Below are positions 1 to 11,430 of a stretch of DNA of 64,000 nt, one piece after another. The notes under the pieces are model-generated. The model ran no database searches. It saw nothing but the letters and a program-made list of their open reading frames with translations, and was not told the DNA's origin. Position numbers and translations under genes: made by a program. Origin of the DNA: Sarocladium kiliense (lineage: Eukaryota; Ascomycota; Sordariomycetes; Hypocreales; Sarocladiaceae); the NCBI GenBank assembly GCA_030734395.1, contig JAUZTG010000029.1, positions 3,162,001-3,226,000 of the forward strand. The letters run 5' to 3'. Each line of letters opens with the position of its first letter. Position 1 is the stretch's first letter.

Positions 1-2
1 GA

Positions 3-710
3 CACCTCAAAAACCTAGCCAAACGACTGAGGAAGTCCGAAGCAAAGCATACGGCCCAGGAGATTGACGTTCTCTTCCGGACATCGTTTGAGAACATACT
101 CAGTGCTCTCGACAATATGCATACGGCACATGAAATGTGCCATGATGATATCAAGCAGGGCAGCATCTTCCTGGCAGATCAGACGACAAGGCCGAACGAA
201 ACGACTCGCTGGCTTTTGACGGATATGGAGAATGTTCGACAACTCAACCATCCGTACCATCGATCAATGATTTGGACACGCCACAATCTGCGAGACTGCC
301 GTGCCAATGACGTCTTTCGACTTGTGAAGGTGTACATGAAGTTCCTCAGCCGAGCAGTTGATGATAAACTCGAATTCAACGAGCAATTTCTGACCGGGGA
401 GACAGCCTGGAGCCGGCTATTCTGGGCAACATGGCGCGATGTGCAGCAGAAGCGACCCATCTCGGCAACACGACTGCTGGCCCGGTCTCGATCCCTCGAC
501 TTCGTCCCGGATTCACCCAGCCGACCAAGTAGCTTCGGAGACTGGCCAGTAGAGCTTCGAGACCCGGTGTCCTGGTCACTGATGGGGCGAGAGAAGACAT
601 TGGAACGGGCTGTAAAAGATAAGCTGTTCTATGGTGCAAGTGAGATTCCGGCGAGGCTATGGGGATTGACGCCGATACTGGGAATTCCAGTGCCGGACTG
701 TCAGCCGTGA
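3..710 (+). CDS. Protein-kinase-like domain protein, C-terminal part (5' truncated)
   Basis: The frame is open from the window edge, so the N-lobe lies upstream. The visible part runs from the helix before the catalytic loop to the C-terminus. A catalytic-loop-like CHDDIKQGSIF lies near position 150 and a WLLTDMEN segment sits where DFG is expected. Family knowledge: protein kinases carry HRDxKxxN and DFG; here HRD reads HDD, the loop Asn is Ser, and DFG reads DME. It is therefore a divergent kinase fold of the kind common in filamentous fungi and may have weak or no phosphotransfer activity. The last 100 residues have no recognised motif. No substrate or pathway can be assigned. Kinase-like fold is fairly sure; activity is not. 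Confidence 0.65.
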   Translation, partial: HLKNLAKRLRKSEAKHTAQEIDVLFRTSFENILSALDNMHTAHEMCHDDIKQGSIFLADQTTRPNETTRWLLTDMENVRQLNHPYHRSMIWTRHNLRDCRANDVFRLVKVYMKFLSRAVDDKLEFNEQFLTGETAWSRLFWATWRDVQQKRPISATRLLARSRSLDFVPDSPSRPSSFGDWPVELRDPVSWSLMGREKTLERAVKDKLFYGASEIPARLWGLTPILGIPVPDCQP

Positions 711-1712
711 GAGGATGGGAATTGCTACCAGAGTGCGAAAATGATACCCAAGGCCATATCGGAGGAGCAGACTGAGAGAGAATTGGAACTAGGAAAGCTA
801 GCATAGCAGTCCCCCGTCTCTCATTCGACAGCATACAGTACTAGGACCAATCTACACTTCATGTGAGGCAGTTAGGACATTACAGATACATCCCATTTGC
901 AAAACCCTATCATACTAAGAGGACCTGCAAGGCAAGTATCATTCGTCCACTTGGGTCTGCGCCTTGAGGCGATGTGCACAACGTCACCGACGGCACAGCC
1001 CAGAGCGCCTCCGTGGTGGTGGCCTCGAAAGTGCAGAACCATTGTTGCAAGCACATGCTGACTTGTTCGTCAAACAGAATCAACCGTGATAATGCAATCC
1101 TACGAGTCACTCGATTCGAAAGCCTGCAGGTAGATGCGGACTAGCGTAAGGTGGTTCGCTAAGATCTGCCATTCCCAGACCCTGTATCAGGAACCGTCCG
1201 AGGCATCACACAGGTGGCACTCTAATCCTCAAACATGACACTTTGGCCTGGCTGCACGAAAATGCAGGGCTCGGCCTGGAAGGCTTTGACAGCGGTGCAC
1301 GGAGCAAATAACAATATCCGCCACCTGCTGCGTGAGTGTGACGCAAAACAGGTGTCGATCGGCGGCTGGCCAAGAGAGCGATCGGCGGGCGTTACAGGGC
1401 CAAGCCGGGCGGTAGTTGCGAGAAATGTTTGGTTTGCCCACTGAGACGCCCAGGGTTCGGTGGTGTGCCTTGTCAACACCAAGCGTGTATGATGCTTGGC
1501 TGATGATGCTGCCTTGCGGCAAAGCCTGGCGAGGGAACCTGTGGTGGTGGGTGGTCATGAGGAGGAGCAGACAGATACTTAATCAAGGTTGCACGCCAGG
1601 CTCTATCGTCGGGGCCTTTGAACGATAAAGTTCAAATTTGATCCCAAAGACGGAGAAATAATAAATAAATCATCACATATCTGACACGTCGGGAAACGAC
1701 AACAACACCACC
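711..1712. other. Gene-free stretch
   Basis: About 1 kb after the kinase-like gene. Only short overlapping open frames without family features are present. The last 30 bases before position 1713 are A/C rich, as in a fungal 5' leader. Confidence 0.5.
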
Positions 1713-1871
1713 ATGACGCTCGAGTACCACGACGGACACTACCATGACGATGGCAACAGTATGCACGAACAGCCACATGGCATGTTCCAGCGAACTCACA
1801 ACGCCTGGGAACGTGTCCTGGAGCACATCGGCGGCGTATACTTCCGCCTATTCGACGCAAGAAAAAGCTGA
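1713..1871 (+). CDS. Possible small gene, 52 residues, unknown
   Basis: An open frame of 53 codons begins with ATG in a near-ideal fungal start context (CACCACCATGA), preceded by an A/C-rich leader. The peptide has a His/Asp-rich first half (EYHDGHYHDDG) and an amphipathic second half with W, V, L, I, F spaced along a likely helix, ending in DARKS and a stop. No family is recognised and no intron is needed. It is short enough to be chance; the start context and even composition are the only support. Neighbouring DNA on both sides is gene-free for over 1 kb. Confidence 0.35.
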   Translation: MTLEYHDGHYHDDGNSMHEQPHGMFQRTHNAWERVLEHIGGVYFRLFDARKS

Positions 1872-4120
1872 GCCTCCCGGACAAAGACTCCAAATATAGC
1901 AGCATCTGAGCGTGGAATGTACGGAATTATTTGCGAGCGACTATGAGTACTTTCTTTCGGTACAGCACGGAACACGGAAGCCAGCCAACGCTCGAGGGCC
2001 TAAATGACGACCGACCGAACGGTTAGACTTTTTGAGGGTTGAGAACAAAGGATGATTGTCGGCTACCCGATGGGGACATTAGTTGGAGACATGTTGCCGC
2101 TTGGAATTTCGATGGACAGAGGTTTCGTCTCAGGACGCGCGACGGCGTAGAGGTTGAGATGCGGATCACCCGGGCCAGGTCTCCATCCATCCCACAAGTA
2201 TTCCGCTCAGAGTCTACCAGGCACAAAGGCTACACCTTAATTTTCTTTGTCGCTGGAGCCGGCATTCTTCTTATTTCTAGCTGCTCCATCTTTCCTGTCC
2301 TTAGCTAAGGTAAAAGGGGAAGACGCACTGAGTGGAGAGAAGATCAACAACATCGGACCGGCTCATGCAACAGGCTGTCAATCAATGTGCACAATGCAGC
2401 AATGTAACGGACAATTGGAGATTGAAAGTGGGCCAAGGAAAGTGAAGGTCGTCATCTCCCAGCGTTGGTACGGTGGCTGTGAGGTTTGAGATTGTCGCCT
2501 GAGATGGGATGTGCCCGGAGATTTGTTTCGAGAGCGGTGTGTCTGAATAAAACGAACTGGAGAATTGGTCAGGTGAAGGAACTGTTTGCTCGCGGCTTGT
2601 ATGTGCCACAGTATGAACATACGGTATGTTTGAAAGTACCTGTTCACTTTTGATGATTTTGTCCCAGTGGCGATCAATTGATGGCAGCAGTGGTGAAGAG
2701 AGGCGTCCAGAGAAGCACGAATTACTCGTACCTCCTGGATACAGTAAGACCAGCCAACCAACTTCGTATCCGAGAATCTATCAGGAATTGGGTTTCAGAA
2801 TATTTAGAGACCGGAGACTGTAACCATTGTTTTGATAGCCTCAACCTTACATCGACAGCGTTGACAAGGCCGATACCCCGGAATTTGGCAGGTTTGGCAT
2901 CTTGATCAAAGGGCCTTGGCACGCATGAGCGATCGCGTGCGACAAAGCGCCAGAAGCCAGGCCAAGCCGAGGCGTGAAGAGGGTGACGAGGATGAACCGT
3001 GGAGGGCGTGTGCTGTGGTAGGATGGATGCAGGGGGTGGAGATTGCCCCTATTCCAGGAACCCCCGATTGAGTGAGAGTCGCTGGCGTGACGTGAAGAGA
3101 TGGAGAGCGAGGTACCTCAAGGCTACGCGGCCTGGACGACTAACAGCAACCCTCATTCCATTCGGTGCGCTACTGTTAGCCCGGTTGGAGGACGATCAGG
3201 TGCCTGGCTGCCCTGACTCCAGCGCTATGTTTCCCCTGGGAGCCAGGTACTAACTAGTACGACACAGCGCTACTGTTCCAGCGATGTAATGCCCACCGTT
3301 ATACGCCGTTAGCCGGTGCAATTACCTCCAACTGCTACCATCACCAACCCACCATTGGACCGCCACCCGTCCAAACCTGAACGGGTTTCGCGTCGCCGGT
3401 TGCTTCGCCACTCTCAGGACAGAGTAAAGAGCCAAATCAGAGCTTGAGAAATGGGTGTGTCCCGCGTTGGAGCATCCATCTCTGTCCCAATCGAGGCTGG
3501 GGTCTCGAACACGAAGCGCTGGCCAGCAATCCAGACGCCCCTGGCCCACCCCTGCCTGCAGGGTTTCCCAGACAGGGTTCCCAGCGGGCCCCAGCGCCTG
3601 GTGGATCGGCAGGCCAAGGGGCCAAGGGGGGCCAAGAAGGGACGAGCCCGGCCTCTTCCAGCTGGGCATTGCTGCTGTTAGTTGGCCCTGCTGCCCTGTG
3701 CCTGTAGTGAGTGACTGTTGTCCTACTCTCTTTCTTCTACGGCATCATCTCCTCCTCCTCATCCTCCTCTTTCTCCCTTCCATCTTTCGAAGAGACAGTC
3801 GCTTCTTCTCCTTCTTTCCCCTTCCTGACAATCGTTACATCTTGCCTTTTTCTTGGCTCTTTACTCGCTGTGCAGCACTTGCCTGTCCAGCTTCTTCACG
3901 TCACTCCTTCATCGGTCGCGCTGTTTTCCTCCGTTCCAGCACTGCAATCGTGCCATCGAGAACCAAAGAACGCGCCAGCCATCTCCGCATTCCAGCAATC
4001 TCCCTTACAACCACGTTGACAAGAGATTCTTCTCCATTGTCGCTCCGAGTCACTTAGCCATCCGACCTTCGCTACTCAATTTCTTTCCTTCTCACATTTG
4101 ACCATCTGTCGTCAATCATC
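1872..4120. promoter_or_regulatory. Intergenic region and CT-rich leader of the GH72 gene
   Basis: About 2.2 kb without a gene I can support. A 6-bp perfect inverted repeat (GCACGC/GCGTGC) lies at 2919-2940. A GC-rich patch at 3440-3700 is open in several frames at once, which fits base composition rather than coding. From about 3716 to 4110 the top strand is strongly pyrimidine-rich (runs of CTCCT and TTCTCC), typical of the core promoter and 5' leader of strongly expressed ascomycete genes, here leading into the glucanosyltransferase at 4121. Confidence 0.5.
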
Positions 4121-5820
4121 ATGGGTGCCGCAAAGCTTTCCCTCTCTCTTCTCGCCCTTACGGGTAGCGCCCTTGGCGCTGACCTGCCCGCCATCACCAT
4201 GAAGGTGCGTCCGTTTACAGAAAACCCTGACATTCGATTGATAAAGTGCACATGCTAATGTTGAGCTGAGTACAGGGCGCCAAGTTCTTCTACGAGAACG
4301 GTACCCAATTCTTCATGAAGGGCGTTGCCTACCAGCAGGACACCTCCGCAGCTGGTGCCACTTTCGACAAGAAGACCAACTTCATCGACCCTCTCGCTGA
4401 TGAGAAGTCCTGCAAGCGTGACATCCCCCTCCTCGAGGAGCTCGGCACCAACACCATCCGTACCTACGCCATTGACCCCACTGCCGACCACTCCGTCTGC
4501 ATGAAGCTTCTTGAGGATGCCGGTATCTATGTTATCTCTGATCTCGGAGAGCCCTCTACCTCCATCAACCGCGATGACCCCAAGTGGGATGTCGAGCTCT
4601 TCACCCGCTACAAGGCCGTCGTCGACGAGCTGGCCCAGTACTCCAACGTCATTGGTTTCTTCGCCGGCAACGAGGTCAGCAACAACAAGACCAACACTGA
4701 GGCCTCCGCCTACGTCAAGGCCGCCGTCCGTGATACCAAGGCCCACATCAAGAGCAAGGGCTACCGCTGGATGGGCGTCGGTTATGCTGCCAACGATGAC
4801 AAGGACATCCGTGCTGAAATTGCGGACTACTTCAACTGCGGTAAGGAGGAGAACGCTATCGACTTCTGGGGTTACAACATCTACTCCTGGTGCGGCGAGA
4901 GCAGCATGCAGAAGTCCGGTTACGATGATCAGATCAAGTTCTTCGAGGAGTACTCTGTTCCCGTCTTCTTCGCTGAGTACGGTTGCAACCTTCCCGATGG
5001 TGCTGCTGGCCGTATCTTCCAGGAGACCGCAGCTCTGTACAATGACGAGATGACCAAGGTTTTCAGCGGTGGCATTGTCTACATGTACAACCAGGAGGCC
5101 AACGACTACGGTCTTGTTAAGGTTGACTCGAGCGGTAAGGCCACCAAGCTCAAGGACTTTGACTACTTGAAGAAGGAGGTCCTCAAGGCCGACCCCAAGG
5201 GCGTTGATGAGTCTGACTACAGCCCGAGCCTCAAGGCTGCTTCGTGCCCGGCCGTCTCCAGCACCTGGAAGGTTTCTGGTGATGATCTGCCTCCTACCCC
5301 CGATGAGGACCTTTGCGACTGCATGGTCAAGGCTGCGTCTTGCGGTCCTGCTTCCGGTCTGTCTACCAAGTCATACGGCGACATGTTCGGTTTCATCTGC
5401 GGCGAGAAGCCCGAGCTCTGCAAGGGTATCAACGGAAACGCCACCACTGGTGTCTACGGCGCCTACACTGGCTGCGATGCCAAGTCCAAGCTTACCTACG
5501 TTCTTGATGCCTACTACAAGGACCAGAACAACGCTGCCGATGCCTGTGACTTCAAGGGCAAGGCCGAGACCAAGAGCGGCAGCGATGACAGCTCCTGCAA
5601 GGACTCCCTCGCCGAGGCTAGCGCTCACAACGAGAAGGTTGCCACCGCCACATCTGGTTCTGATGCGCCTTTCTCCACTTCGGACAGCAGTGCTGGTGAT
5701 GATGAGGACTTCGCCGTTCCTGGTGCTGCCCTCATGCGCCTCTTCAGCCTCGGCGATTACGCCGTCGGCTTGTACATGGTTGTTGCCGTGGCCGTCGGTG
5801 GATCCATGATTGTCCTGTAA
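4121..5820 (+). CDS. gel/gas family: GPI-anchored 1,3-beta-glucanosyltransferase (GH72 + X8/CBM43)
   Basis: Two exons (4121-4204, 4276-5820) give 542 residues. The protein starts with a secretion signal (hydrophobic LSLSLLALTGSALG). The GH72 domain carries both catalytic Glu motifs, FFAGNEVSN (Glu161) and FFAEYGCN (Glu262). A Cys-rich X8/CBM43 domain follows at about residues 370-460 (CDCMVKAASC onward), then a Ser/Asp-rich linker and a hydrophobic tail fitting a GPI signal. Family knowledge: these enzymes cut and re-ligate beta-1,3-glucan at the plasma membrane and remodel the cell wall; the X8 module marks the Gas1/Gas2-like subgroup. The start ATG is the only one giving a signal peptide. 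A CT-rich leader and strongly C-ending codons suggest high expression (inference). Confidence 0.95.
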
Positions 5821-6372
5821 AAAGTTGGATTGTTTGAGACTTTGAGGTCTAGGGAGGATCTGCGAAGAGATCAGAGCAGTCTTACTTGGATGTGGTCTTT
5901 TTAGCTTATTTTGCGGTCATGGTCTTGCGTGCGATTAAGATTCAGTTGGTTCACTTGATAGACACAGCACTAGGCGTGCTGTTTGTTGCGTTACGCGACT
6001 GCATCCCCTCATTTTATCCGTAGGAACAACTAGGCTGTTTTGTAATGACATTTGTATAAGTCTACCAAAATTTCACAATCCTTTGTGGCGCTGGTGTGAA
6101 AGTGAGTTGAGAGATTCGATGTTGCGGATCAGCGGCATGGAGGCGAGGACTTGGTGCCACAACGGATTTGGTCGAGGCAACTGTGTCTAGTGTTATGATG
6201 ACATGCCCAGTCTCAACTTGCACATCACGATATCACTATTCATCGCCATGCAGCAAGTCGAACTATATCGATGATACTGAGACCCAAAATAATACTCTCC
6301 AACTCGATTCCTAGGCCAGCTCCCATATTCAGACCCTTTCCCTTCCCAGCAACGCTTCGGTTCAACACCATC
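5821..6372. other. 3' flank of GH72 gene and spacer
   Basis: AT-richer sequence with no open frame of note. It probably contains the 3' UTR of the GH72 gene and the promoter of the small gene at 6373. Confidence 0.4.
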
Positions 6373-6662
6373 ATGGCCGATGCAATCACCTCATCAGAAG
6401 CGGACAGCAAGGGCCAACAGGTTAGCTTCCCTGCGTACCGCTGCAAACAGACTTGCTGACGTCGGATCGCGGGGTGTTTCAGAAGGTTACGGAGGAGAAA
6501 CCTGAGCCGTGTGTCAAGTGTGGAGAGGTGATGGGCCACAAGAAAGATTGTTCGCAGAAGTACCGTTCGTGCTGGACATATGGGATCAAGAAGGAGAAGG
6601 AGAAGGAAGAATCGGGCAATCGGGAAAAGGAGAAGCAGGGAAGGGCAGCTGGCGGCTCGTGA
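6373..6662 (+). CDS. Small Cys-motif protein, about 75 residues, unknown
   Basis: Two exons are proposed, 6373-6420 and 6483-6662, joined by a 62-nt intron (GTTAGC...TTTCAG) in phase 0. The protein has a short acidic start, then CVKCGEVMGHKKDC followed by KYRSCW, then a Lys/Glu-rich tail (KKEKEKEESG). The first motif has the CX2C...HX3C layout of a small zinc-binding knuckle, one residue off the classic CX2CX4HX4C. The spacing of the last Cys and YRSCWTYG also recalls small twin-Cys mitochondrial proteins such as Cox17, but the CC pair of Cox17 is absent. Neither match is firm. No signal peptide is seen. The splice model and the motif favour a real gene. Confidence 0.45.
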
Positions 6663-7615
6663 GAGGATGCATTGGGGAAGTCCAACCACTGAAAGTGCAA
6701 GTTGTGGTTCTTGAATGGATTTGAGGCTGTCATATTGTCGATTGTACAAGGTGAAGACGTCGCGTACTGATGTCAGCCAGTGGCCAAGCTGTCAAAGAAT
6801 CTGGGCAGTCAAGGGTGAGAGTCTTGGCTGGCTTGGCTGATGATCTTGACCCCTGTCACGACAATATCCGAACAAAATTGTGGGAGAGGCACGGGCGCGA
6901 GAAGCTCGGGATACGGCTCCTGCGAAAGAACAAAAAGTCTTTTGTACCACGTTTCAAGCTAAACGTGATATTGTGCTCGTTGCTAATGGAGGAATGTTCC
7001 CTAGCTGCAAAGGATGAGGTTGGTGCTGGTGGAAGACGTCTCGAGTAGAACTGCTTTACCAGCGTTCACACTGGCGAAGGAACCAAAGGTAAGCTCTCGA
7101 AGGAATTTTCAATGAATTCAAGTCTCTACCGGTAGCAGTCTATTGGAGCCTCGTATCCCATCGGATGATGTTCAGACTGTCATAGACCGTATTTTCTGGT
7201 AGATCAAGCATCTACAGCAACGCCAAGCCGTGCTCAACGATGAAGTACAGCTTATGAGACATATACATGACTGGAAAAATACAGTGCACGAAAACATATC
7301 AGCTCTCAGCTGAAGTAAATAGCGAAGGTGAAGGACCTATGGAAGGCTGGCCAGGAAGGGGAAGGGCTGTGAAGGCATCGCGATGTACGTCTGTCGCAAT
7401 GACGTAAGGTGAACTAGGCAAGCAGTCACGCGACACCGCGACCTCAATACAGTCTCCTACACGTCTCAGCCAGTTCGAATCCCCTTTTCCTTCAGGTGCA
7501 CACAGAACCAGACTCCTACAGCATCCAATTTGAGAATATCGTTATTCTCAACATTTATTAGAAGTATCTTTCATCAACGACGACTTGAACCCCCGGAGCT
7601 CTTCTCCGAGGCGCG
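6663..7615. other. Gene-free stretch before the PAP2 gene
   Basis: No supported gene. One open frame at 6770-7048 lacks recognisable features. The last part serves as the promoter and leader of the PAP2 gene. Confidence 0.4.
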
Positions 7616-8773
7616 ATGCCTCCCTCGCTTCAGCATGACAAGCGTCGCTCTGTCATCAGATCATGTAGAGCCTTTGTGATACAGTGGCTGAAGCTAAACT
7701 GGTTTGATATCGTGTGTATGGGCGTGGTTGGCGCCGTGTCTACTGCAGTACGATGCTCTCTTCCAAGCTGCTTAGCTGATGGACGAAGCTAATGACCACA
7801 TGATCAGATCTACGTTATCGACGTCCCAGTGACGCGGACTTTCCCAATCACTCTTTCGAACAGCGGTGATGTCGTCTTCCCAGACTGGGCATATCCATAC
7901 CGAGGCTGGATTATTCCGTCATGGCTCTCAGGCTTAGTCTCGATCGGCGTACCTATCCTCATATATTCCCTCGCCCTACCCCGAATCAAGTCTGCTTGGG
8001 ACCTCAGCTCCGCCGTCATGGGAACTATATGGTCCGTTCTCATAGCAACGCTCTTTCAGGTCACTCTCAAGCAGCTCATTGGTGGCTTCCGTCCTACGTT
8101 CCTCGATACCTGCAAGCCTGACCTGTCCAAGCTCGTCAATGCTACACAAACGAACCCACTGAACGGTTCAGGATTTCAGAAACTATTCTACACAATTGAG
8201 GTGTGCACACAGACGGATCGATGGCAACTCAAGCATGCCATGACATCTTTCCCCAGCGGACACTCTACTGCTGCCTTCGCTGGCTTTGGCTTCCTCTTCC
8301 TCTGGCTCAACGCGAAGCTGAAGGCCTGGGCTGATCATCGACCTGCCTTCTGGAAACTCCTAGCGACGCTTCTTCCACTCCTCGGCGCTCTTGTCATAGC
8401 ATGTTCCTTGACCATCGATGCGGCTCACAATTGGTATGATATCGTCGCAGGATCCATGATTGGTCTCTTGACGTCTTTGGCGGCGTACAGATCGTCGTAT
8501 GCAGCCATCTGGGACTGGCGATACAACCACCTTGCCCTTCAGGGGAGGGAGGCGTTTCTGTATTCGTCTGGATTGGAGGATGAGGAGGGGTATAAGGGAC
8601 AGACGGTAACGAGGAGTGTGGGTTGGGGTGGTAGGAAGGATTGGCTTGGAGAGAGTAGTGGTGTGTACTCGTCCAGGACAGGCATGAGGACAGGGAGACA
8701 GGCGCATTCATCTCAAGATGGAGGACAGGGAAACGCTGGTGGATCAGCAACCGTGAACGACAGCATTGTTTGA
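7616..8773 (+). CDS. PAP2-superfamily lipid phosphate phosphatase
   Basis: Two exons (7616-7747, 7808-8773) give 365 residues. The sequence has several membrane segments, from WFDIVCMGVVGAV at the start to the region after the active site. The three PAP2 signatures appear in order: KQLIGGFRP (K-x6-RP), PSGHST, and SLTIDAAHNWYD (His and Asp of the third motif). Family knowledge: such enzymes remove phosphate from phosphatidate, lysophosphatidate or diacylglycerol pyrophosphate in the ER, Golgi or vacuole membrane. The third motif normally reads SRxxxxxHxxxD; here Arg is replaced by Leu. The C-terminal 80 residues are Gly/Ser-rich and probably cytosolic. Fold assignment is sure; substrate is not. 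Confidence 0.85.
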
Positions 8774-9157
8774 AGGCAATTCGCCACGTGTGACCCAATA
8801 CCCGGGCACCTACCTAATACCACGAAGTCTTGTTAGCCTAACGAGGCATTCCACTTTCTGCCTGCGTGATTCAGCTGGCTGTTACGATCTGAAGAGCGAC
8901 CCGGAGCTGGTGACACCCACATGTCAGCTGCCGGCACTTGATGCTTTCCAGGCGGCAATGCGAGTCAAACGCGTTGTGCATATTGAACGAGAAGACAAAT
9001 TCGTGGCGACGCGTCTCGAAATCAAGACGCGAGAAGATCACATGAGTCCGCTCTCGCTTTCACTTGTGCATCCTGCAGACAATGTTGTATCATCATCCTC
9101 TGCTATTGACCGTCGACCTCTTTCAATCCCACAGACGCACTGCCGAGTTTCTTCGCG
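8774..9157. other. Spacer between PAP2 gene and coiled-coil orphan
   Basis: About 380 bases. A CACGTG box occurs near 8786. An open frame runs through much of it but shows no motif and ends just into the next gene, so I read it as chance. Confidence 0.35.
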
Positions 9158-10657
9158 ATGAGTTTCCCGCTTGACGGCGAGATCCACGAAAGAGAGAAAA
9201 TACACATGGCACGCCTACCACCATGCATGGAGGACAGCATTGAGGCTAGATCCTGGCATAAGAGGGCAGCAGGGTACTGGAGGGTCTTCGGTACACGGTT
9301 CAGCCACCGAGACCAGGAATTATATTGCCATCTTGTAGCAAAGATTACTTTCTCGCCGTCGACACAGTTCTTGAGCGCTCATGCCATCACGAGAGGAGCG
9401 CTTAAAAACCCAAGCTGGCCGGCACTGATCCTAATACAATTGGGATTTAAGCTCTGGGAAGAGTTCTCGGATACTGCTGTTGGCAGAGCGTATTCTCACG
9501 CTTTTCACGGTAGTGAATTGAACTTCCCTCTACCGAATGGTGGCCTTGATTACCCAGGGACGAGTTGGATGAGCGCTCACGACAGACAGGAAGTCATTAG
9601 TCAGTGGAAGGAGATCCTGGATCTGAAATCTCAAAGTCGAATTATCTTGAGTGAGCCGCCGCAGAGCGAATCGCCTGTACCGTTACCACCTCATGTTCAG
9701 GACCTTGCGATTACGCCAGTCCCCACAGACAGTCCGAGTTCTTCATCATCTCGGAGCACTCCAGCCTCACCTTGCCCAGCTTTTCCCCTCCAGACGCGGA
9801 GTTCACAAAGAAGGTCCGTCGCTGTAACCATACCAAGTCCCCCAGGAGGGCCGCCGCCAACGGGGTCGCGGGCGCTCCAAAGTCGAAGACAAGAGTCTTC
9901 ATCATTTGTGAGCCCAGGTACCAACACGAGCCTGTCGAGCGTACGTTAATTTCTCCCGACTGCTTAATACTTCGTTGCCTGACTGCAGATCCAGGAAACC
10001 CCTATAGTCATTCAGGACGATTCGCTTCTGTTGCCGAGCCCTGCAAGTTCCGATGACCAGCCGCTGGTAGACCGCTTGAAGAGCCAGCGAATGAAAACAA
10101 AACTAGTTGACCACACAAGAGTAAGCAGTTCGGCTTGAGAGTGGACATTCAACGAAAACATCAAACCTAATTGTTAATTCAAGAAACCCGGAAACACATC
10201 TTCGCGTATCGCCCTCACACCGCTGCCAGCATCGACATGTAACGGGAGATCTGCCCGGCAGCCTTTGAGACGCATCGAAGTCGACGAGGACTTTATTCCA
10301 AGCGGCGAAGAGTCTGAAGCAGACGCTGGCGAATCTCCGACTCTCTCCACGAGAAAGCAGACCGTCACATCTCTCCCGAAGGAGACACGACGCAAGAAGC
10401 GAGGTAGGAGTCAGGCAGAGTGTTTCCCAGAGACAGAGACAGCGCGCCACACAAAGCGCATGAGGCACAAGCTTAAGCGTCTGAAGAATGACCTCTCTGC
10501 CCTCGAAGAGTCGCAAGCAGCTGGGAAGGCTGAGTTGAAACACCAGAAGGCTCAGTTGAAGAAGCAGCAACGGGATATCGGGAAACTGCGGCGAGAGATG
10601 GATGTGATGGCCATTGAGCTCCGAGTGCGGGCAGAAGCTTGCAGTGGGTTGATGTAA
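9158..10657 (+). CDS. Unknown protein with C-terminal coiled coil
   Basis: Three exons (9158-9940, 9989-10120, 10184-10657; introns of 48 and 63 nt, both phase 0) give 462 residues. Residues 1 to about 165 look globular, with many Trp, Phe and Tyr (GYWRVFGTRFSHRDQEL; DYPGTSWMSAHDRQE). Residues 165-260 are Ser/Pro-rich and probably disordered. The third exon is basic and acidic and ends in a Lys/Glu/Leu heptad region (about 395-460) predicted by eye as a coiled coil. I do not recognise the N-terminal domain. The basic stretches (KKRGRSQ; KRMRHKLKRLK) could act as nuclear signals (inference). Confidence 0.7.
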
Positions 10658-11430
10658 TCATTGGAGTTCTGAGAGGACGTGTTTATTAGGCGTAGATGGG
10701 CACGTTTAGTCTGAAGATATCAGGCTGTATGATGATAAGAGCTTTCGCATCACCTGGTAATGTTAGAAAAAAAAAGGGGGGGTTGCAGTGCTAGACCACG
10801 AAGAATGCCTGTCTTGGCTTCTCGGATATGTCATGAATGTACGCATGCGAGGTTGGATTAAGGCTTGGGAAGCACGGACGATGTTAGAGTCAGGGACATG
10901 AAGGTTGCTGCCTGTGTTAACGTACACCACAATCTCGAGATCAGTTTTCCTCCTTCAACTTCGAGATCTAAGGCGAAAACCGTATGCCTAGGATTGGTGA
11001 CCTTCTTATCTGTGGCACTTATGATATTGGAGAACAGGGCCCATCGTCCTACACAGTAGACAGTCCGGGTTGGCAACATACCTGCCGCGTCTTGATGCCA
11101 TTTCCAGGCCATAGCAGTCATGACGACTTCATGACGGCACTTGTTTAACGCCGATATCAAGCCACTTTCAAATGCTCGGTGATTCTTAGATAACATGTCT
11201 CACAGCAGCCTCCAGCAAGCTTGTCCAATCCAGGTGTAAGTTCGCGGCTGGGCAGCCCCCACGACAGCTCATACCTCCCCCACGGCCGCGCAAGCTTGCC
11301 CGGGACGTCATCTCCCACTATCAACATCAACTTCGTCCTCACAACATTGTACACTGCACTATCTCGCCATCTTCAAGCTTATTGGAGCAGCTACTGTCGC
11401 AAACCTTCTATTATCACCTTTATCCTAGAC
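10658..11430. other. Gene-free stretch with A9G7 purine tract
   Basis: No supported gene. A purine run of nine A followed by seven G lies at 10767-10782, just after the coiled-coil gene. The last 100 bases before 11431 are C/T/A rich and look like a leader. Confidence 0.4.

Noticed and set aside
3444..3707. Several overlapping open frames on both strands
   Set aside because: All caused by a GC-rich patch; no consistent codon bias or motif.
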